From: Leptospiraceae bacterium
Lineage (GTDB): Bacteria > Spirochaetota > Leptospiria > Leptospirales > Leptospiraceae
Direction: 5' to 3'
Assembly (NCBI GenBank): GCA_015075105.1
Contig: JABTUZ010000001.1
Coordinates: 310,001-374,000 of the forward strand
DNA length: 64,000 nt
In this document: positions 56,069 through 64,000 of the stretch, piece by piece
How positions within the stretch are numbered: the first letter of the stretch is position 1
How the letters are laid out: the number at the start of each line of letters is the position of its first letter
Translations under genes and position numbers: made by a program
Notes under the pieces: model-generated
Told to the model about the DNA's origin: nothing
Database searches by the model: none
The model's input: only the letters and a program-made list of their open reading frames with translations

Positions 56069-56557
56069 ATGGCAAAAGACACACTCAATGAACAATACAT
56101 TACATTTAGCATAGGTGAGGAAGAGTATGCAATTTCTATTTTGAATGTAGAAGAGATTGTAAAAATTTCCGATTTAATCAAAGTCCCGAGAGCCAAAGAC
56201 TATTTCGTGGGTCTTATGGATATTCGCGGAAAAGTAGTGAGCATGATAGACCTCAGTAAAAAACTCATGAACAAAAGAACAGAAGAGAGTGTTTTGGATA
56301 GAGCGATTATTGTAAAAATTGGAGAGAAATCTCTTGGAATCATTGTTGATAAGGTATCCCATGTAGTGCGATTTCAAAGCACTCAGATCGATCCTCCCCC
56401 TCCTTCTGTCCGAGGAATCTCTTCTCGTTACATTGTTGGCGTAGCAAAGAAAGACAATAAATTTATCATCATCATGGATATTGAAAAAATACTCACCACA
56501 GATGAACTTTCAGAGCTGCACGAGTTGACTCCTGCCAATTTAGCACGATCTAAGTGA
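56069..56557 (+). CDS. cheW: Chemotaxis coupling protein CheW
   Basis: 162 residues. The SH3-like CheW fold is clear: [52 protein letters not shown] (residues about 45-72), [14 protein letters not shown] and [22 protein letters not shown]. It links chemoreceptors to CheA in the cytoplasm. Other che genes are absent here, so it may be one of several CheW copies. The TPR gene that follows overlaps its stop by 4 bp (GTGA). Confidence 0.93.
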   Translation: MAKDTLNEQYITFSIGEEEYAISILNVEEIVKISDLIKVPRAKDYFVGLMDIRGKVVSMIDLSKKLMNKRTEESVLDRAIIVKIGEKSLGIIVDKVSHVVRFQSTQIDPPPPSVRGISSRYIVGVAKKDNKFIIIMDIEKILTTDELSELHELTPANLARSK

Positions 56558-58401
56558 AAGTCTTTTTTTCATTCTGTATTCTCGCAATTTCTATTTTTGC
56601 CGGGGAGCAAGATGAACGAAACGATTTCAAACGACTATACAAACTCCCGCACGAAGTTATTAATTCTGAAGAGTTATCCAAACTTTCTACTCTAAAGAAC
56701 GACCCGGCTACTTCTCCGGATAAACTGATAGAAGAAGTTACAAATATACTAAATAAATACTATTCTCAGTTTATTGGAGAAAAAAGAATTTGGGAAGATA
56801 AACTAAGAGGTGGAAAATACAATATCAAATCCGATCCTGCATCCATTCAGGCTTTTATCCACGAGCTGCTTACAGGACAAACCAATTCAGGAAGAACTCG
56901 TGATTCCGAAATTCTCTACAACCTTCATATTGAATTGGCATCTCAGTATGAAAAAAAACAAATCTACCACAAGGCGATCGAATCGTATTTGCAAGGTTTT
57001 CGTTATAAAAATTTTAAACCCACAGAAGAATACTATATCTCCGATAAAAGATGGAGCGAAATTTCCGATAAAGAAGAAATTCTAAAGAAAGATACTCATA
57101 AAATAAATTTTACAGAATTGAAAAAATCTGAATTTGATTTAAAAAAGCTACAAGACGATTTCCATGAAATGGAATCCAATTATGCAAAAAATAAAATCAA
57201 TCGAGATGATTTCTCACTAAAAAAATTCGAGCTTCAAAATAAAATCAAGTCCCAAACAAACCTCCTCAAAGAAAAAGAAGACACTTACTCTAACTCAAAA
57301 AAAAGCAATTACGATCCATTTTATAAAAAGCAAATCAAAGAAAATTCTGCCGTTCTGTTAAGATTTGCTAAAATTGTTAAAATTATAGAAAACGAAAACA
57401 AAGAAAGGCAAAAAATTATAAATAAAACATCCACTGTTGGAAAAGGAATTTTTGTTTTATTTGACTACAAAAGAAATACAGATTTTCATGCATACAAACA
57501 AATTTTAGAACTTGCCTATAGAATAGATCCTGAAAATGAAGAAGTGATAAAATCAATAGCAGATGAATCTCTAATGGCAGGACAAAAACAAACTGCCCTC
57601 GACTTTTATTTAAAACATGAAAATTTAATAAATACAAATTCATCGAATTCAAGTAACGGCAAAGAAACAGATTTAAAAATTGCAATCTTGTATTCTGATT
57701 TAAAAAGATATGTACTAGCAGGAAATTTTTACGAAAGGTATTTGCAAAAAGAAACTGACCCTAAAAAAAAATCTTCCATAGAATTTGAAATTGCCGGGTT
57801 CTATGAAAAGCAACTCGGAAATTTTGAAAAGAGTGCATTGCATTATCAAAATTGGCTTAACTATGTTGCAACTATAGATGAATCCACACTATCCTTTTCA
57901 GATTCTTTAGAATTGAAAACAGGAAAATTTAACGCTTACCACGGAATTTCAAAATTTCTGCACCTACAAAAATACAGCGACCAAGAAAAAGAAAATCTAT
58001 ACAAAGCCCGTGAGTTGTCTATTGATTTACAAAAAAATTTAGATAACGAGACAAAAAATCACGTTACAATCAGAAAAGAATTGCTCGAAACCAAGAAAGA
58101 TTTACTTGCTTCGACAAACGATGAAGTTCTCGCAAAATATCGTCTCCTTGAAATTCGTCAGAATGAAGCCATAGATAAAATAAACATAATAAAAACTAAA
58201 TACAAAAAAATCAAACTGATCGAAGTCTTGTCGAGGCTATGTGCCTTAGAAGAATCAGAAAGAAATTTGAATCAGGTAAGATCCATATATGAAGAAATAT
58301 TGCAAATTGGAACAGAAGAAGACATTGCCCATTCCATAAAAAATATTACTAGATTAGACTCTATTCAGAGAGACGGAATCTACAGAGAACCGGAATTTTA
58401 G
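56554..58401 (+). CDS. Exported TPR/coiled-coil protein of unknown function
   Basis: 615 residues. Start GTG at 56554 with a signal peptide ([17 protein letters not shown]). Residues about 110-150 and 300-410 have TPR-like hairpins ([42 protein letters not shown]), and 180-240 is a coiled coil. The protein is likely periplasmic. It is coupled to cheW by a 4-bp overlap, which hints at a motility link but gives no function. Confidence 0.65.
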   Translation: MKVFFSFCILAISIFAGEQDERNDFKRLYKLPHEVINSEELSKLSTLKNDPATSPDKLIEEVTNILNKYYSQFIGEKRIWEDKLRGGKYNIKSDPASIQAFIHELLTGQTNSGRTRDSEILYNLHIELASQYEKKQIYHKAIESYLQGFRYKNFKPTEEYYISDKRWSEISDKEEILKKDTHKINFTELKKSEFDLKKLQDDFHEMESNYAKNKINRDDFSLKKFELQNKIKSQTNLLKEKEDTYSNSKKSNYDPFYKKQIKENSAVLLRFAKIVKIIENENKERQKIINKTSTVGKGIFVLFDYKRNTDFHAYKQILELAYRIDPENEEVIKSIADESLMAGQKQTALDFYLKHENLINTNSSNSSNGKETDLKIAILYSDLKRYVLAGNFYERYLQKETDPKKKSSIEFEIAGFYEKQLGNFEKSALHYQNWLNYVATIDESTLSFSDSLELKTGKFNAYHGISKFLHLQKYSDQEKENLYKARELSIDLQKNLDNETKNHVTIRKELLETKKDLLASTNDEVLAKYRLLEIRQNEAIDKINIIKTKYKKIKLIEVLSRLCALEESERNLNQVRSIYEEILQIGTEEDIAHSIKNITRLDSIQRDGIYREPEF

Positions 58402-58938
58402 CTACTTAGAATACTTTATGATTTCATCCGTTTCATTTCCACCGGAATCTGATTCGTCCAATCCAGAATAGTAACTATCTTTTGGCAAAACCTTAAAATC
58501 AAGACTGTCTATAACTTCTTCTTCGAGTACAATTTTTATTCTATAATTTCCTGGCTCAAGATCAGAAAAACTCCCACGAAGCAAATTGTTTCCTTGCTCA
58601 ATTTTTTTTCTTTTTAAATCAATTTCTACAAAACCGAGAGATTCTTTGTCAAGGGCAACTTTGTATTCTCCTGATCCCGAAAAATCCAAAAAACTAAATA
58701 AGTTCCCAGGCGGTAGGGTGTAAATATAATGGATAGTGTCGTCTATCTCAAAAGTCAGATTTTCTCGGGCCATGATAAAATCTGTATGAACATTTGTGAA
58801 ATGAAACATAGGGTCGTCTATTTCAGATTTGGTTACAGCCCACCCAAACTCGCCTACCGAATGACCACAATTTACAGTGAACGCAACTAATAGAAAAATA
58901 CACAATACGCATTTTTTACAATGAATTTTTTTTATCAA
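58402..58938 (-). CDS. Putative lipoprotein
   Basis: 178 residues. After a Lys/Cys-containing start, the hydrophobic stretch LCIFLLVAFTVNC ends in a lipobox with Cys24. The body is a beta-sandwich-like exported domain (LEPGNYRIKIVLEEEVIDSL) with an acidic Ser/Gly tail. No family recognised. Its stop touches the TPR gene's stop tail to tail. Confidence 0.65.
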   Translation of the reverse strand: MIKKIHCKKCVLCIFLLVAFTVNCGHSVGEFGWAVTKSEIDDPMFHFTNVHTDFIMARENLTFEIDDTIHYIYTLPPGNLFSFLDFSGSGEYKVALDKESLGFVEIDLKRKKIEQGNNLLRGSFSDLEPGNYRIKIVLEEEVIDSLDFKVLPKDSYYSGLDESDSGGNETDEIIKYSK

Positions 58939-58993
58939 CTTTTCATACCTTGATACTTACTAAATCGACAAAAAATAGAATTTTCTTGTAAAA

Positions 58994-60463
58994 TTACGGT
59001 AATTCTCCTGCTTCGATTATCTTTTTTGCTTTTTCGAGAATCATCTTATTCACAATACCCGGGTCTGCTTTGCCTTTACTCTCTTTCATTACTGCACCTA
59101 CAAGTGCAGCAAGTGCTCTTTCCTTCCCTTTTCTATAAGAATCGATAGCTTCAGAGTTTTCAGAAATCACTTTGTCCACAATCAACTCGATTGCTTTGTC
59201 ATCTCGAACTACTCCAAGATTTTTCTTGGTCATTATTTCAGTAGGCGAATCTTTTGAAACAAGCATTTCTTCAAAAATAATCTTTGCTATTTTTCCTGAA
59301 ATTTTACCTTCATTGATAAGTAGAATCATTTCCCCTAATCTTTTTGGCTCGATAGGAAAATTTTGGATATCTTCGTTTTCTTTGTTTAGTATCCCAAGAA
59401 CTTCATCCTTTACCCAGTTGGAAGATTTTTTCGGATCGTTTGAGATTTTTACAACTTCTTCAAAAAATTCTGCAATCTCTCTTTCAGATGTAAGCACCTC
59501 CGAATCATAAAAAGGAAGTCCAAGCTCTTTTTCAAATCGGTTTCTTTTTTCGGAAGGCAGTTCGGGAAGAGTGTTTCTTAAATCCTCTACATATTTTTCT
59601 TGTAAAATAATTACCGGTAGATCAGGATCAGGAAAATATCTATAATCGTGTGCCATTTCTTTAGATCGCATGGGAACTGTTTTTAATAGTGTAGAATCCC
59701 ATAGCTTAGTCTGTTGAGAAAAAGTATTACCTTTCAGATACTCTTCTTTTTGCCATTCTATTTCGTAGTCGATTGCAGATTTGACTGCTTTAAAAGAATT
59801 TAGGTTTTTGATTTCTACTCTTGTGCGAAACTCGCTTGAACCAACCGGACGAATAGAAACGTTTGCATCACAACGAAGAGAGCCTTCTTCCATATTGCAA
59901 TCCGACACCCGAATATACCTCAAAATATTCTTCAGTGCTAAAAGATAATAATAAGCTTCATCAGAAGATCGAATTTCAGGCTCCGAAACAATTTCAATCA
60001 GTGGAGTTCCTGCACGGTTTAAATCTACATAGGAAACATTTGTGTTTGGATCGGCAGAGTGTATAAGTTTTCCCGCATCCTCCTCGATATGTATCCTCGT
60101 AAGGTTTATTTTTTTAGATTCATTTTCTCCTTTGATCTGAAAATGAACTTCTCCTCCAAGCGCAATTGGTTTATCGAATTGAGAAATTTGGTAGCCTTTC
60201 GGTAAATCCGGGTAAAAATAATTTTTTCGATCAAATTTTGTAAAAAGAGAAATCTTACACCCAAAGGCAAGCCCTGCTACAATTGCCTTGTTAAGCGCAG
60301 ATTCATTCAAAACCGGTAAAGCTCCCGGCAAACCAAAACAAACCGGTGAAACTTGAGTATTTGGTGATCCTCCGTAAGCACACGAACTGGTAGAAAAAAC
60401 CTTGGATTGGGTATTTAGTTGTGCGTGGACTTCAAGACCTATAACAGGTTCAAATTCAGTCAT
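58994..60463 (-). CDS. gatB: Asp-tRNA(Asn)/Glu-tRNA(Gln) amidotransferase subunit B
   Basis: About 489 residues from ATG 60463, preceded by AGAGGGA. The start [46 protein letters not shown] (residues about 76-96) and [14 protein letters not shown] are GatB landmarks, followed by the C-terminal tRNA-binding YqeY-like tail ending in [17 protein letters not shown]. It phosphorylates misacylated tRNA for transamidation in the GatCAB complex. gatA and gatC are not adjacent. A TTG start at 60484 lacks a good ribosome site. Confidence 0.95.
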   Translation of the reverse strand: MTEFEPVIGLEVHAQLNTQSKVFSTSSCAYGGSPNTQVSPVCFGLPGALPVLNESALNKAIVAGLAFGCKISLFTKFDRKNYFYPDLPKGYQISQFDKPIALGGEVHFQIKGENESKKINLTRIHIEEDAGKLIHSADPNTNVSYVDLNRAGTPLIEIVSEPEIRSSDEAYYYLLALKNILRYIRVSDCNMEEGSLRCDANVSIRPVGSSEFRTRVEIKNLNSFKAVKSAIDYEIEWQKEEYLKGNTFSQQTKLWDSTLLKTVPMRSKEMAHDYRYFPDPDLPVIILQEKYVEDLRNTLPELPSEKRNRFEKELGLPFYDSEVLTSEREIAEFFEEVVKISNDPKKSSNWVKDEVLGILNKENEDIQNFPIEPKRLGEMILLINEGKISGKIAKIIFEEMLVSKDSPTEIMTKKNLGVVRDDKAIELIVDKVISENSEAIDSYRKGKERALAALVGAVMKESKGKADPGIVNKMILEKAKKIIEAGELP

Positions 60464-60611
60464 TATTTCCCTCTTTCTTGCCAATTTTTTCTGTATAAAT
60501 TTTAGGAAAAACTAAAAAATTTTTGATTTTTTTGTCCATATTTAATAAAAAATTTACTAAAATAAAATAGTTGAAAATAGAAGAATTTCAAATAAAAAAA
60601 GTGTGAACCCA

Positions 60612-61799
60612 ATGAAGAAATCAAAACTCTATTTTATAATAGTTTTTACCGTTATTTCTATAAATTTCAGCAAATTAGAAGCGCAAGTCTATTGCAATGG
60701 TGCCTCCTGCAATATTATTCCGAGTACTTACTTAAACCAGCTTAATGGACTTGGTGGGACTTTTCAAAACCAATACATAGGCGCTCTTTCAGACTCCATG
60801 ACTAAAGCTGCTCTTCTTTCCAACTCAAACACAGGGCTAATTGGCAGGGGTCACGTAAATAGATTTGAAATTGGTGCGGGTATTTCGGGTGCCTTAGTCA
60901 AGGGTGGAGACATAACCGTAAGATACAACGACATAGAATTGCCTCCCATGCCAAATGCAGGGATTGGGGTTTCTCCATTTGTAATGGGTGGGGTCAATCT
61001 CGGATTTTTATTTGGTCAAGGGCAATCTGACCAATCCGGTGACGACAGCACTTTTTTACACAGAATCAGCCTCTATGGACACGGAATCAATCGAACAGAA
61101 GATTTAGAAGACTACGTGAAGTCAAAGCCCGGTAAATTCCAAACACACGGAAAACTTGCGGTAAATAGCAGAGGGCTAATGCTTCGCTTTCAGCTCCTAA
61201 AAGAAAAATACTCTAGAATGAATATGTTCGGGTTTACCGGATTGAATATTGGAATTGGCTATAACGAGCAAAACTTTCAAATGAGCTTGACTTACCAAGA
61301 AGTAAAATCTCCTACAGTTAAGTTTGGTCTTGTGAGCGGAAAATGGGCAGGGAACAATCTACTCGAATTCAATTCTAAGGCTTCTTCTGTTCCTATTGAC
61401 ATTAGAACCGGTTTTAGATTTTTTTATATTTTTACAATTTTTGCTGGAGCAGGAACTAGTTTTAACAATGCAGACGCACAACTTCACCTTTCCAGAACAG
61501 GGCCCTTCACTATTGTAAATCCTATGGATCCTTCCAGTAGCTCTATTCTAAATACCATAAACCCTGCAAGCGCAAGCGAGCTTCTTAGAAATTCGGGAAG
61601 ACCGGCGATTCCTTCTACCGATTCTGCCGCAGCTAACCTTGGTTTAGAATTCAGAGGGTTTGGAAAATCAAAGGCAAGAATCGACTATGGAATTGTTGGA
61701 ATGGAAATTAATCTACTGACATTTAAAGTAGTAGCCGAGGCTATGATTTTAAAAGGAAACAATAAGCAAGGCAGTATCGGTGTAAAATTTGCACTCTAA
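60612..61799 (+). CDS. Lsa36-like surface/outer-membrane protein
   Basis: About 395 residues with a signal peptide (KLYFIIVFTVISINFSKLEA) and no lipobox. The early segment YLNQLNGLGGTFQNQYIGAL, DSMTKAALLSNSNTG and GHVNRFEIGAGISG resembles the Leptospira Lsa36 family as I recall it; many alternating strands (RLMLRFQLL-type) suggest a beta-barrel. An adhesin role is known for Lsa36 only in pathogens; here it is just family likeness. GTG 60603 is an alternative start. Confidence 0.6.
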   Translation: MKKSKLYFIIVFTVISINFSKLEAQVYCNGASCNIIPSTYLNQLNGLGGTFQNQYIGALSDSMTKAALLSNSNTGLIGRGHVNRFEIGAGISGALVKGGDITVRYNDIELPPMPNAGIGVSPFVMGGVNLGFLFGQGQSDQSGDDSTFLHRISLYGHGINRTEDLEDYVKSKPGKFQTHGKLAVNSRGLMLRFQLLKEKYSRMNMFGFTGLNIGIGYNEQNFQMSLTYQEVKSPTVKFGLVSGKWAGNNLLEFNSKASSVPIDIRTGFRFFYIFTIFAGAGTSFNNADAQLHLSRTGPFTIVNPMDPSSSSILNTINPASASELLRNSGRPAIPSTDSAAANLGLEFRGFGKSKARIDYGIVGMEINLLTFKVVAEAMILKGNNKQGSIGVKFAL

Positions 61800-61840
61800 T
61801 TTATGACACTTTTGCTCTGTCCATGCGTTGCAAGGTCTGG

Positions 61841-61866
61841 GGTCGTTAGTAGGCGATTCCCCAAAG
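61841..61866. other. GGGG/CCCC hairpin in intergenic gap
   Basis: TGGGGTCG and CGATTCCCCA pair with a one-base bulge around an 8-base loop. It lies between the Lsa36-like gene and the convergent isochorismatase gene, just before the second 22-bp repeat. No T-run follows, so it may be part of a repeated element rather than a terminator. Confidence 0.4.
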
Positions 61867-61879
61867 TGTTTGATCGCTG

Positions 61880-61901
61880 TATTTCCAAGAAAGACTTTTT
61901 G
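61880..61901 (+). repeat. 22-bp repeat, copy 2 (other copy at 7786-7807)
   Basis: Exactly the same 22 bases as 7786-7807, beginning TATTTCCAAGAAAG and ending CTTTTTG. It is in the tail-to-tail gap between the Lsa36-like and isochorismatase genes, next to a GC-richer hairpin region that stands out from the AT-rich surroundings. Confidence 0.6.
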
Positions 61902-61913
61902 AAGATGCGATAT

Positions 61914-62468
61914 TTATAAACCGTCTGTTACAAGTTTTGAAATTTTCTTAAATCCTGAAGACTCGGAGCTCCTGCACAATTCAAATAAAATAGACAAAGA
62001 GGTAGTTGTAACCCCACCGGAGGTACGAATCCTTTCCAGCGAAATTCTTTTTTCTTCTAAAGTTTTTGCAGACACACAGTCTTCTACTACGACTGGTATA
62101 AAACCATTTTCTAATAAATCTATCGAGGACTGAAGAACGCAAACATCGGATTGAATACCAATCAAAATAACGTTTTTTGCTTTACTATCATTTAGCCTTT
62201 CTTTAAAAACTTTAGAGTCCATTACGCTAAATACTTTTTTTTCAATAGGTTTATAAAACTCCCCCAAATTTTCAACTATTGGGGCTACAGTCGGTCCAAG
62301 CCCCTTTGGATACTGCTCAGTTACAAGTATCGGAATCTCTAAAGCCTTGATCCCTTCAATCACTATTCTGGAATTGTAAACTATACGCTCAAAATCGAAA
62401 ATCACAGGCTCTAATTTTTCCTGAATATCTACTACTATAAGGATAGATTCCTCTTTTAAAATTCTCAT
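61914..62468 (-). CDS. Isochorismatase-family hydrolase
   Basis: About 184 residues. LIVVDIQEKLEP holds the catalytic Asp, LVTEQYPKGLGPT the conserved Lys-like region and GIQSDVCVLQSS the nucleophilic Cys of the cysteine-hydrolase fold. Possible substrates are nicotinamide, isochorismate or similar; the family does not tell. Start ATG 62468 follows AGGTGA. Followed upstream by the GT4 gene on the same strand. Confidence 0.85.
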   Translation of the reverse strand: MRILKEESILIVVDIQEKLEPVIFDFERIVYNSRIVIEGIKALEIPILVTEQYPKGLGPTVAPIVENLGEFYKPIEKKVFSVMDSKVFKERLNDSKAKNVILIGIQSDVCVLQSSIDLLENGFIPVVVEDCVSAKTLEEKRISLERIRTSGGVTTTSLSILFELCRSSESSGFKKISKLVTDGL

Positions 62469-62491
62469 ATTCACCTACTTAAATACAACTA

Positions 62492-63760
62492 TTAAGTAAA
62501 TAACCCCATAATAGTTTTTCTTTTTTTCTTGTCTTGTATGGACGCAACACTTTTATAAATCTCTTCCAATTTAACAACAGATTTTCCCAATTCGTGATCG
62601 GAGGCAACCTCTATAGATGCCTTAGAGAAGTCTCTAAACTTTTCTTTGTCGCTTAATAAAAAAATAGTTTTCTCTGCAATTTCTTTTACATTGAATGGCT
62701 CTGCAATATAACCATTTTGATTGTCTATAATTAGCTCAGGTATTGCAAACGATTTCACCCCAATCGCAGGAAGTCCGCAAGCTATTGCCTCAAGAATAAC
62801 TAATCCTTGAGTCTCCATAGTTGAAGCAGTTAAAAATACGTCGTATTTCGGATAGTATTCGTGCAGTATATTGTGGTCGATAAACCCAAGAAAAGAAATT
62901 TTATCTTTTAAACCTAATTTCTCGGCTTGAATTTTTAAAGAATTTAGAGCAGGTCCATCTCCTATAATAGTAAGCGTAGAGTTTGGAATTTGGTTTTGAA
63001 TCAAGTGAAAGGCATTTATAATTACATCACAATTTTTTTCATAAGAAATTCTGCCTACATGAAGTAGTTTTGGATTTTGAGGGAGCTCACGAATACTACC
63101 CTTGAACTTAGACAAATCCATCCCATTAGAAATAACTGTAATCGGTCTTTTTATTCCGTACTCAAGAAGTTGGTCTTTTAATAAATGAGAAGGAGAAATA
63201 ACTTGATCGCACCTATTGTATAGATCGTTGCATAGTTTTAATATTACTTTTTTACGAATGTTTAGTTTATTAAATCTTTCTACTTTAATTAAATCTTTTA
63301 TTTTTAACCTTTTCTTAAATCGACTGATCTTCATAAAGAGTTTGTCTATTTTCAATAGTCTATAAAAAGAAACATACATATCTTGCTCTGCCATTAAAGT
63401 ATGGTATGTGCCAATTGAGGGAACTCCATATTTTTCGGCAGCGTTTACGGCGTATAACCCCATAAGTCCTGGGGTATGAATGTGCACTAAGTCCGGTTGA
63501 AATTCTTTAAACACTTTTCTGATTTTGTTCGGAGAGGGAAGGACTACTTTTATATCAGGGTAGCTCGGTAAATATCCGCATCGAAATCTTTCTATATGTA
63601 TATTATCATTGATTCTGGAAAAATCGCCTTCTCCATACCTTGGGCAAAAAATTTTGAACTCGTACCCTCTTTGAGAAAGTATCTCTGAAAAATTTTTAAT
63701 CGAAATAGATATTCCATCAATCTTAGGAAGAAATGTATCTGTGAAGTAAAGTATTTTCAA
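62492..63760 (-). CDS. GT4 family glycosyltransferase
   Basis: 422 residues, GT-B fold: start [19 protein letters not shown], the acceptor-side [35 protein letters not shown] and the donor [21 protein letters not shown] with the EX7E motif ([12 protein letters not shown]). It transfers a sugar from a nucleotide donor to a lipid or glycan, probably for LPS or a glycolipid such as phosphatidylinositol mannoside-type products. Substrate unknown. Isochorismatase gene is 23 bp downstream. Confidence 0.9.
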   Translation of the reverse strand: MKILYFTDTFLPKIDGISISIKNFSEILSQRGYEFKIFCPRYGEGDFSRINDNIHIERFRCGYLPSYPDIKVVLPSPNKIRKVFKEFQPDLVHIHTPGLMGLYAVNAAEKYGVPSIGTYHTLMAEQDMYVSFYRLLKIDKLFMKISRFKKRLKIKDLIKVERFNKLNIRKKVILKLCNDLYNRCDQVISPSHLLKDQLLEYGIKRPITVISNGMDLSKFKGSIRELPQNPKLLHVGRISYEKNCDVIINAFHLIQNQIPNSTLTIIGDGPALNSLKIQAEKLGLKDKISFLGFIDHNILHEYYPKYDVFLTASTMETQGLVILEAIACGLPAIGVKSFAIPELIIDNQNGYIAEPFNVKEIAEKTIFLLSDKEKFRDFSKASIEVASDHELGKSVVKLEEIYKSVASIQDKKKRKTIMGLFT

Positions 63761-63903
63761 AATTATTTTTTCCCCTGCATTTTTGTCGCTCCCTTAACCT
63801 TGCATAAGTTTTTTCTTCATTAGAAATAGAAAATTCCTCTATTTTTTATATATATTTGTTTGACCACAAGCCCGACTTAAATGACATATAAAATGATAAA
63901 ACC

Positions 63904-64000
63904 ATGACCCTACACAAAGTATTCTTAATCCTACTCCAGTTGTCTATCATTTCCTGTGGACTTTCTGTTTCTTTTAGCCAGTTTTTTTTGGCTTTATCGT
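63904..64000 (+). CDS. Start of membrane protein gene, cut by window edge
   Basis: 32 codons are visible from ATG 63904: MTLHKVFLILLQLSIISCGL then SVSFSQFFLALS, two hydrophobic segments. The pattern could be the N-terminus of an O-antigen ligase-type polytopic protein, but too little is present to say. A TTGACC at 63860 may be a -35; no -10 at a standard distance is clear. Confidence 0.55.
   Translation, partial: MTLHKVFLILLQLSIISCGLSVSFSQFFLALS

Noticed and set aside
61801-61910. Possible tRNA or small RNA gene in the GC-richer gap
   Set aside because: A hairpin exists but no cloverleaf, no T-loop TTCRANY box and no CCA-like end.

Overview
The window is about 64 kb of AT-rich chromosome from a spirochaete, most likely a member of the Leptospiraceae. 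The main signs are a FlaA-type flagellar sheath protein, copies of the Leptospira-restricted DUF1564 family, an Lsa36-like surface protein, many putative lipoproteins with loose spirochaetal lipoboxes, and LPS genes (waaA, GT9). Most genes are intact, tightly packed housekeeping genes. Accessory DNA is confined to about 3.9-7.8 kb, 22.4-24.0 kb and 44.9-45.9 kb. I see no rRNA, tRNA or CRISPR array.

Layout. 1-3.9 kb: a GH57 glucan branching enzyme cut by the window edge, a DUF4912 protein, a ribosome hibernation factor, a TPR protein, a lipoprotein and a NifU-like scaffold. 3.9-7.8 kb: small membrane proteins (one with 33-bp tandem repeats), a methyltransferase remnant, a solo copy of a repeat leader and a decayed IS1182-type transposase. 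7.9-11.9 kb: xerC-hslV-hslU and a possible GHKL-like protein. 12-22.4 kb: a lipoyl-domain protein, a phosphoesterase, Mrp, a GT9/DUF4254/hydrolase/ABC-2 block on the minus strand, mnmH, a 707-residue membrane protein and a VOC protein. 22.5-24 kb: repeat copy B with a broken DUF1564 gene, then an SFPD-repeat secreted protein. 24-31.5 kb: proC, the PLP homeostasis protein, a FlaA-like protein, waaA, rsmI and a FlgM-like gene. 31.5-38.6 kb: an Fe-ADH-like pseudoenzyme, bactofilin, recJ, pcnB, an M23 peptidase and lgt. 39-44.9 kb: a thioesterase, RlpA-SPOR, a TSUP and rhodanese-thioredoxin pair, and a porin with a Pho-box-like promoter. 44.9-45.9 kb: repeat copy A with a broken DUF1564 gene. 46-51.4 kb: nadB, an S41 protease and pdxJ. 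51.6-55.3 kb: a compact run of FYDLN protein, miaA, hfq, SPFH protein, mannose-1-phosphate guanylyltransferase and a 31-residue mS38-like protein. 55.3-64 kb: cheW, a TPR protein, gatB, the Lsa36-like protein, an isochorismatase, a GT4 glycosyltransferase and the start of a further gene.

The most unusual element is a dispersed repeat with three copies. It is a 250-400 bp leader made of degenerate repeated units, each with a GTGG/CCAC hairpin, placed before DUF1564 genes. Both DUF1564 genes are frameshifted. The third leader has lost its gene and sits in front of the C-terminal scrap of a restriction-type methyltransferase. Other points of interest are a CTG start for miaA, three 11-bp direct repeats upstream of the porin, and an Fe-ADH homologue that has lost its iron-binding histidines.
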